In this document: positions 6,606 to 10,502 of the stretch, piece after piece
How the letters are laid out: each line of letters begins with the position of its first letter
How positions within the stretch are numbered: the first letter of the stretch is position 1
NCBI GenBank assembly: GCA_020200935.1
Contig: JAIVHR010000014.1
Span: forward strand, 1 to 10,502
Reading direction: 5' to 3'
Origin: Sphingomonadales bacterium
GTDB taxonomy: Bacteria > Pseudomonadota > Alphaproteobacteria > Sphingomonadales > Sphingomonadaceae
Length of the DNA stretch: 10,502 nucleotides
Notes under the pieces: model-generated
The model's database searches: none
What the model was told of the DNA's origin: nothing
What the model saw: the letters and a program-made list of their open reading frames with translations, nothing else
Translations under genes and position numbers: made by a program

Positions 6606-8519
6606 ATGAACGACATCGCCTACAAACCCGACGACCTCATCGCCGAGGATATCGACGCCTATCTCGATCAGCATCAGCACAAGTCGCTGCTGCGCTTCAT
6701 CACCTGCGGATCGGTCGATGACGGCAAATCGACGCTGATCGGCCGGCTGCTTTACGATTCGAAGATGATTTTCGAGGATCAGCTGGCGAGCCTCGAAGCC
6801 GACAGCAAGAAGGTCGGCACCCAAGGCGAGGAGATCGATTTTGCGCTGCTCGTGGACGGCCTCGCCGCCGAGCGCGAACAGGGAATCACGATCGACGTCG
6901 CCTATCGCTTCTTCGCCACCGAAAAGCGCAAATTCATCGTCGCCGACACGCCGGGGCACGAGCAATATACGCGCAACATGGTGACCGGCGCCTCGACCGC
7001 CGATCTCGCGGTGATCCTGATCGATGCGCGCAAGGGCGTGCTGACCCAGACCCGCCGCCACAGCTATCTCGCCCATCTGATCGGCATTCGGAACATCGTG
7101 CTGGCGGTCAACAAGATGGACCTCGTCGATTACGATGAGGGCGTTTTCGACGACATCGTCTCCGACTATCGCGATTTCGCCGCCGAGATCGGCATCGAGG
7201 ATTTCCTCGCCATTCCGCTGTCGGGGCTAAAGGGCGACAATATCGCGAGCAGGAGCGATGCGACCCCCTGGTATGACGGGCCGGCGCTGCTCGACCATCT
7301 CGAAACCGTCGGCGTCGATTACGATCGGCTGCGCGAGCAGCCCTTCCGGATGCCGGTTCAGTGGGTCAATCGGCCCAATCTCGATTTTCGCGGGTTCTCG
7401 GGAACCATCGCCGGCGGCCGGATCGCGCCGGGCGACAAGGTGCGCGTCGCTCCGTCCGGCAAGCTGTCGACGGTCGAGCGGATCGTCACCATGCGCGGCG
7501 ATCTCGACGAGGCGGTGGCCGGCCAATCGGTGACGCTGACCTTCGAGGACGAGATCGATTGCTCGCGCGGCGACGTGATCGCCGCCGCCGATGCCCCGCC
7601 CGAAGTCGCCGACCAGTTCGAGGCCACCATCGTCTGGATGGACGAGCATGCGATGCTTCCGGGCCGCCCCTATATCCTCAAGACCGCGACCAATCTGGCG
7701 ACCGCGACGATCACCGACGAGAAGTACCAGATCGACGTCAACACGATGGAGAAAGCGCCGGGCAAAACGCTCGAACTCAACGGTATCGCGGTCTGCAATA
7801 TCTCGATCGACAAGCCGGTGCCCTTTGCGCCGTACGACGAGAATCCCGATCTCGGCGGCTTCATCCTGATCGACCGGATGACCAACGCGACGGTCGGCGC
7901 GGGGATGATCCATTTCGCGCTGCGCCGCTCGCAGAATATCCACTGGCAGGCGATCGACATCACCCGCGAGGCGCATGCCGCGCAAAAGAACCAGAAGGCC
8001 AAGCTGCTCTGGTTCACCGGGCTGTCGGGTTCGGGCAAGTCGACGATCGCCAACCTCGTCGAAAAGAAGCTGCATGCGATGGGCAAGCACAGCTTCCTCC
8101 TCGATGGCGACAATGTCCGCCACGGCCTCAACCGCGACTTGGGATTCACCGATGCCGACCGGGTGGAGAATATCCGCCGCGTCGGCGAGGTCGCCCGGCT
8201 GATGACCGATGCCGGGCTGATCGTGCTGACCGCCTTCATCTCGCCCTTCCGCGCCGAACGGCAGATGATCCGCAAGATGATTCCCGAGGGCGAATTCATC
8301 GAGGTGTTCGTCGATACTCCGCTCGACGTCGCCGAGGCGCGCGACATCAAGGGCCTCTACAAGAAGGCGCGGGCCGGCGAGCTCAAGAACTTCACCGGTA
8401 TCGACAGCCCTTACGAGACGCCCCAAAATGCCGAGATCCGCGTTAACACGGTCGAGATGACGGCCGAGGAAGCGGCCGAATATATCGTCGATCAGTTGTT
8501 TGGAGGTCGAGGAGCCTAA
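6606..8519 (+). CDS. cysNC: Bifunctional sulfate adenylyltransferase subunit 1 / adenylylsulfate kinase (CysN-CysC fusion)
   Basis: The N-terminal part (about 1-450) is the GTPase subunit that drives APS synthesis with CysD; the C-terminal part (about 460-637) is APS kinase, which phosphorylates APS to PAPS. GTPase motifs are GSVDDGKS (35-42), [12 protein letters not shown] (114-125) and NKMD (169-172), followed by EF-Tu-like beta-barrel domains. The kinase has Walker [10 protein letters not shown] (472-480), [15 protein letters not shown] (500-514), FISPFRAER (544-552) with S546 at the serine phosphorylated in E. coli CysC, and [18 protein letters not shown] (583-600). The fused form resembles NodQ and many alphaproteobacterial CysN/C proteins. 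An oddity is RDIKG (579-583) where homologues I recall have RDPKG. The start is ATG 6606; no clear Shine-Dalgarno sequence is visible because a hairpin occupies the region. The gene completes a PAPS-forming pair with cysD. Confidence 0.97.
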   Translation: MNDIAYKPDDLIAEDIDAYLDQHQHKSLLRFITCGSVDDGKSTLIGRLLYDSKMIFEDQLASLEADSKKVGTQGEEIDFALLVDGLAAEREQGITIDVAYRFFATEKRKFIVADTPGHEQYTRNMVTGASTADLAVILIDARKGVLTQTRRHSYLAHLIGIRNIVLAVNKMDLVDYDEGVFDDIVSDYRDFAAEIGIEDFLAIPLSGLKGDNIASRSDATPWYDGPALLDHLETVGVDYDRLREQPFRMPVQWVNRPNLDFRGFSGTIAGGRIAPGDKVRVAPSGKLSTVERIVTMRGDLDEAVAGQSVTLTFEDEIDCSRGDVIAAADAPPEVADQFEATIVWMDEHAMLPGRPYILKTATNLATATITDEKYQIDVNTMEKAPGKTLELNGIAVCNISIDKPVPFAPYDENPDLGGFILIDRMTNATVGAGMIHFALRRSQNIHWQAIDITREAHAAQKNQKAKLLWFTGLSGSGKSTIANLVEKKLHAMGKHSFLLDGDNVRHGLNRDLGFTDADRVENIRRVGEVARLMTDAGLIVLTAFISPFRAERQMIRKMIPEGEFIEVFVDTPLDVAEARDIKGLYKKARAGELKNFTGIDSPYETPQNAEIRVNTVEMTAEEAAEYIVDQLFGGRGA

Positions 8520-8520
8520 A

Positions 8521-8686
8521 CCCTCTCCCAGGGGGAGAGGGATGTTGAGCTCTTAGTGAACGAAGTGAACTTAGAGCGAGCTGGGTGAGGGGTTCGGACA
8601 TCTCGAGAGTGCGGAACCCCTCATCCAACTCCGTCTGGGCTCCTTCGTCGCCAAGACTGCGTAATCCTTCTCCCCTGGGGAGAAGG
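8521..8686. repeat. Composite block of palindromic repeats downstream of cysNC
   Basis: Four hairpins lie in 166 bases. CCCTCTCCC (8521-8529) pairs with GGGAGAGGG (8533-8541). GCTCTTAGT (8549-8557) pairs with ACTTAGAGC (8569-8577) with one T-T mismatch. TGAGGGGTTC (8586-8595) pairs with GAACCCCTCA (8614-8623), and the loop contains TCTCGAGA. CCTTCTCCCC (8666-8675) pairs with GGGGAGAAGG (8677-8686) around a single T, so its real loop must be larger. The first begins two bases after the cysNC stop and may help end transcription or protect the mRNA 3' end. The outer elements (CCCTCTCCC and CTTCTCCCC types) look like a known composite intergenic repeat of sphingomonads rather than a gene-specific signal. 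Confidence 0.75.
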
Positions 8687-8702
8687 TTTGGGGGAGATGC
8701 AT

Positions 8703-9077
8703 ATGGAGGTCACCGGTGGCTGCCATTGCGGCGCGGTGCGCTTCGAGGCGGTGGTGCGCGCGGCGCGGCCCCAGGTGCTCGATTGCAATTGCTCGATCTG
8801 CAGCAAGACGGGCTTCCTGCATCTCTTCGTCCCGCATGACGATTTCGATCTCCTGACCGGCCGCGACGCGTTGGTCTCCTACCGTTTCGGGTCGGGCCTG
8901 GCCGAGCATCTCTTTTGCGGCATTTGCGGCGTCAAGAGCTTCTACCAGCCCCGCTCGCACCCCGATTGCTGGAGCGTGAACCTGCGTGCGCTCGATGATG
9001 CGGAGGCGCTCGATGTCGACATCGTGCCTTTCGACGGGCGCGACTGGGAGAAGGCGAAGGCCGCGCTCGACGAATAA
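8703..9077 (+). CDS. GFA-family zinc-binding protein (glutathione-dependent formaldehyde-activating enzyme/CENP-V-like)
   Basis: This is a 124-residue protein of the GFA fold. The zinc-binding cysteines are in the usual pattern: GGCHCGAVRFE (C7, C9), DCNCSICSKTG (C28, C30, C33) and FCGICGVKSFY (C72, C75). Founding members form S-hydroxymethylglutathione from formaldehyde and glutathione in vitro, but the function of most short homologues is unproven, so the substrate is left open. I chose ATG 8703 because the strong ribosome site GGGGGAG (8690-8696) is six bases upstream. ATG 8697 would touch that site, and TTG 8688 would precede it. The gene is separated from cysNC by a repeat block and from the transporter by 80 bp, and shows no obvious link to sulfur metabolism. 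Confidence 0.9.
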   Translation: MEVTGGCHCGAVRFEAVVRAARPQVLDCNCSICSKTGFLHLFVPHDDFDLLTGRDALVSYRFGSGLAEHLFCGICGVKSFYQPRSHPDCWSVNLRALDDAEALDVDIVPFDGRDWEKAKAALDE

Positions 9078-9157
9078 ACTTTCCCCGTTCCGGGAAGGAT
9101 TGCTTAGCGCGCCGCTTTTTCGCAAAACCGCCTCGAACGAGAAACAGGGGAGGGGGC

Positions 9158-10502
9158 ATGGCGAGCAGCGCTGTCGCAGCCGAGGAATACCAGCCGACCA
9201 AGAAGGAAATCCGCCTCGTCATCGCGGCTTCCTCGGTCGGCACGGTCTTCGAATGGTATGATTTTTTCATCTACGGGACGCTGGCCGCGATCATCGGCGC
9301 GACCTTCTTCCCGTCCGAAAACGAGACGCTCAGGCTGCTGCTGGCGCTCGCCGGCTTTGCGGTCGGCTTCGGATTCCGGCCGCTGGGCGCGATCCTGTTC
9401 GGCTTTCTCGGCGACCGGCTTGGGCGCAAATACACCTTCCTCGTCACCATCACCTTGATGGGGCTGGCGACCGCGGCGATCGGCTTCCTGCCGTCGGCGG
9501 CCAACATAGGCCTTGCCGCGCCGGTGATCCTGATCCTGCTCAGGATACTCCAGGGGCTCGCGCTGGGCGGCGAGTATGGCGGGGCGGCGATCTATGTCGC
9601 CGAACATGCGCCCGAGGAAAAGCGCGGATTCTACACCAGCTTCATCCAGGCGAGCGTCGCCGGCGGCTTCGTGCTCTCGATCGTTGTCGTGCTGACGACG
9701 CAGGCACTGGTCGGCGAGGAGGCCTGGCTCGCCTGGTGGTGGCGTTTCCCCTTCCTTTTCTCGCTGCTGCTGCTCGTCGTGTCGCTCTGGATGCGGCTGA
9801 AGCTCAAAGAGAGCCCGGTCTTCAAGAAGATGAAGTCCGAGGGCACGATCGCCGCCAATCCCTTCAAGGAGAGCTTCACCTATCCGGGCAACAAGCGGCG
9901 CATCTTCGTTGCATTGTTCGGCGTGACGGCCGGGCTCACCGTCATCTGGTACACTGCGATGTTCTCGGGGCTGTTCTTCCTGCAGGGCGCGATGCGCGTC
10001 GAGCCGGTGGCGGCGCAGATTATCGTCGGTATCGGCGCATTATTCGGCCTCGGCTGGTATGTGCTGATTGGCTGGCTGTCGGACAGGGTCGGACGCAAGA
10101 AGCCGATCGTCATCGGCAACCTGCTGACGCTGATTCTGCTCTTCCCGATCTTCTGGCTGATGGGCTCGGCCGCCAATCCCGGGATCGACGCGGCCTCGGA
10201 GCGCGCGCCGATCGTCGTCGCCGCCGGGCCGGGGGTCGATTGCGGCTTCAATCCCTTCGCCGACCTGCAGCAGAGCGAATGCGGCAAGGTGCTCGACGCG
10301 CTCTCGACGCGCCAGCTGCCCTATTCGAAGGTCGAAAACGATGTCGTCGAGGGAGTCGCGGTGACGGTCGGCGGTACGCCTGTCGATGCGCTCGACGGTG
10401 CGGGTTTCGAGGCGGCGCTGGCCGATGCCGGCTACGATCTCGGCCGGGTCGTCCCGACGCCGCTCGGCATCGCCAAGATTCTCTTCGCGATCCTCGTGCT
10501 GA
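9158..10502 (+). CDS. MFS transporter, metabolite:H+ symporter (MHS) type, 3'-truncated by window
   Basis: The first 448 codons of an inner-membrane symporter are visible, with no stop before the window end. ATG 9158 follows a strong purine-rich ribosome site (AGGGGAGGGGG, 9146-9156). The N-terminus VGTVFEWYDFFIYG (27-40) is the MHS signature seen in alpha-ketoglutarate, proline/betaine and shikimate permeases. The MFS loop motif is GFLGDRLGRK (82-91), repeated in the second half as GWLSDRVGRKK (305-315). RILQGLALGGEYGGAAIYVAEH (129-150) is the conserved TM4-5 region. After the eighth membrane segment (about 318-336) comes a long polar stretch (about 337-432) before hydrophobicity resumes at LGIAKILFAILVL. 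Most MHS proteins have a short loop there. It holds two cysteines (C362, C375) that could form a disulfide outside the cytoplasm. I recall similar insertions in some proteobacterial MHS-like proteins of about 550 residues. The substrate is not deducible. Confidence 0.92.
   Translation, partial: MASSAVAAEEYQPTKKEIRLVIAASSVGTVFEWYDFFIYGTLAAIIGATFFPSENETLRLLLALAGFAVGFGFRPLGAILFGFLGDRLGRKYTFLVTITLMGLATAAIGFLPSAANIGLAAPVILILLRILQGLALGGEYGGAAIYVAEHAPEEKRGFYTSFIQASVAGGFVLSIVVVLTTQALVGEEAWLAWWWRFPFLFSLLLLVVSLWMRLKLKESPVFKKMKSEGTIAANPFKESFTYPGNKRRIFVALFGVTAGLTVIWYTAMFSGLFFLQGAMRVEPVAAQIIVGIGALFGLGWYVLIGWLSDRVGRKKPIVIGNLLTLILLFPIFWLMGSAANPGIDAASERAPIVVAAGPGVDCGFNPFADLQQSECGKVLDALSTRQLPYSKVENDVVEGVAVTVGGTPVDALDGAGFEAALADAGYDLGRVVPTPLGIAKILFAILVL

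Noticed and set aside
7227..8426. 399-codon minus-strand frame opposite cysNC, and a similar 274-codon frame opposite cysD (5615-6439)
   Set aside because: Both are shadows of very well conserved sense genes and lack recognisable domains.
8688..8702. TTG 8688 or ATG 8697 as start of the GFA gene
   Set aside because: The GGGGGAG ribosome site at 8690-8696 overlaps or abuts these codons; only ATG 8703 has proper spacing. ATG 8697 cannot be fully excluded.
9081..9120. TTCCC/GGGAA hairpin (9081-9096) and a T-run (9116-9120) as a terminator after the GFA gene
   Set aside because: The stem is only five pairs and the T-run is 20 bases away, not directly after it, so termination is not supported.

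Overview
The window is GC-rich bacterial chromosome, most likely from an alphaproteobacterium of the sphingomonad group. The basis is the codon use, the protein similarity to alphaproteobacterial versions of GlmU, GlmS and CysD, and above all the intergenic palindromes (ATGCCGGA-loop-TCCGGCAT, the CCTGAGCTTGTCGA type, ATTCCGGC-loop-GCCGGAAT), which I remember as abundant in sphingomonad genomes. The genus assignment is inference. I see no tRNA, rRNA, CRISPR array, transposase or phage gene.

Layout. (1) Positions 1-477: the 3' end of glmU (acetyltransferase half). (2) 506-586: a pair of REP-like hairpins between convergent genes. (3) 609-2576, minus strand: an exported SdsA1-type alkylsulfatase. 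(4) 2577-2961: a 385-bp intergenic stretch with one hairpin, a possible promoter and a REP-type inverted repeat that ends nine bases before glmS. (5) 2962-4635: glmS. Its sugar-isomerase part looks complete, but its glutaminase domain lacks about 51 residues, joined in frame. (6) 4645-5442: a PAPS-type sulfotransferase, starting with TTG just after glmS and in the same frame. (7) 5564-6487 cysD and 6606-8519 cysNC: ATP sulfurylase small subunit, and large subunit fused to APS kinase. (8) 8521-8686: a block of hairpins. (9) 8703-9077: a small GFA-family zinc protein. (10) 9158-10502: the first 448 residues of an MHS-type MFS transporter, cut by the window end.

How the genes may work together. 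GlmS and GlmU are the ends of the route from fructose-6-phosphate to UDP-GlcNAc, the precursor of peptidoglycan and LPS. CysD and CysNC turn sulfate and ATP into APS and then PAPS. The adjacent sulfotransferase would use PAPS to sulfate an unknown acceptor. No PAPS/APS reductase or sulfite reductase gene is present here, so the group resembles a sulfation module, with parallels to rhizobial nodM-nodH-nodPQ. The neighbouring alkylsulfatase does the opposite chemistry, releasing sulfate from alkyl sulfate esters outside the cytoplasm.

The most unusual observation is the in-frame loss in GlmS. It removes the segment carrying the glutamine-binding Arg-Trp-x-Thr-His motif while leaving the catalytic Cys and the rest of the enzyme untouched.
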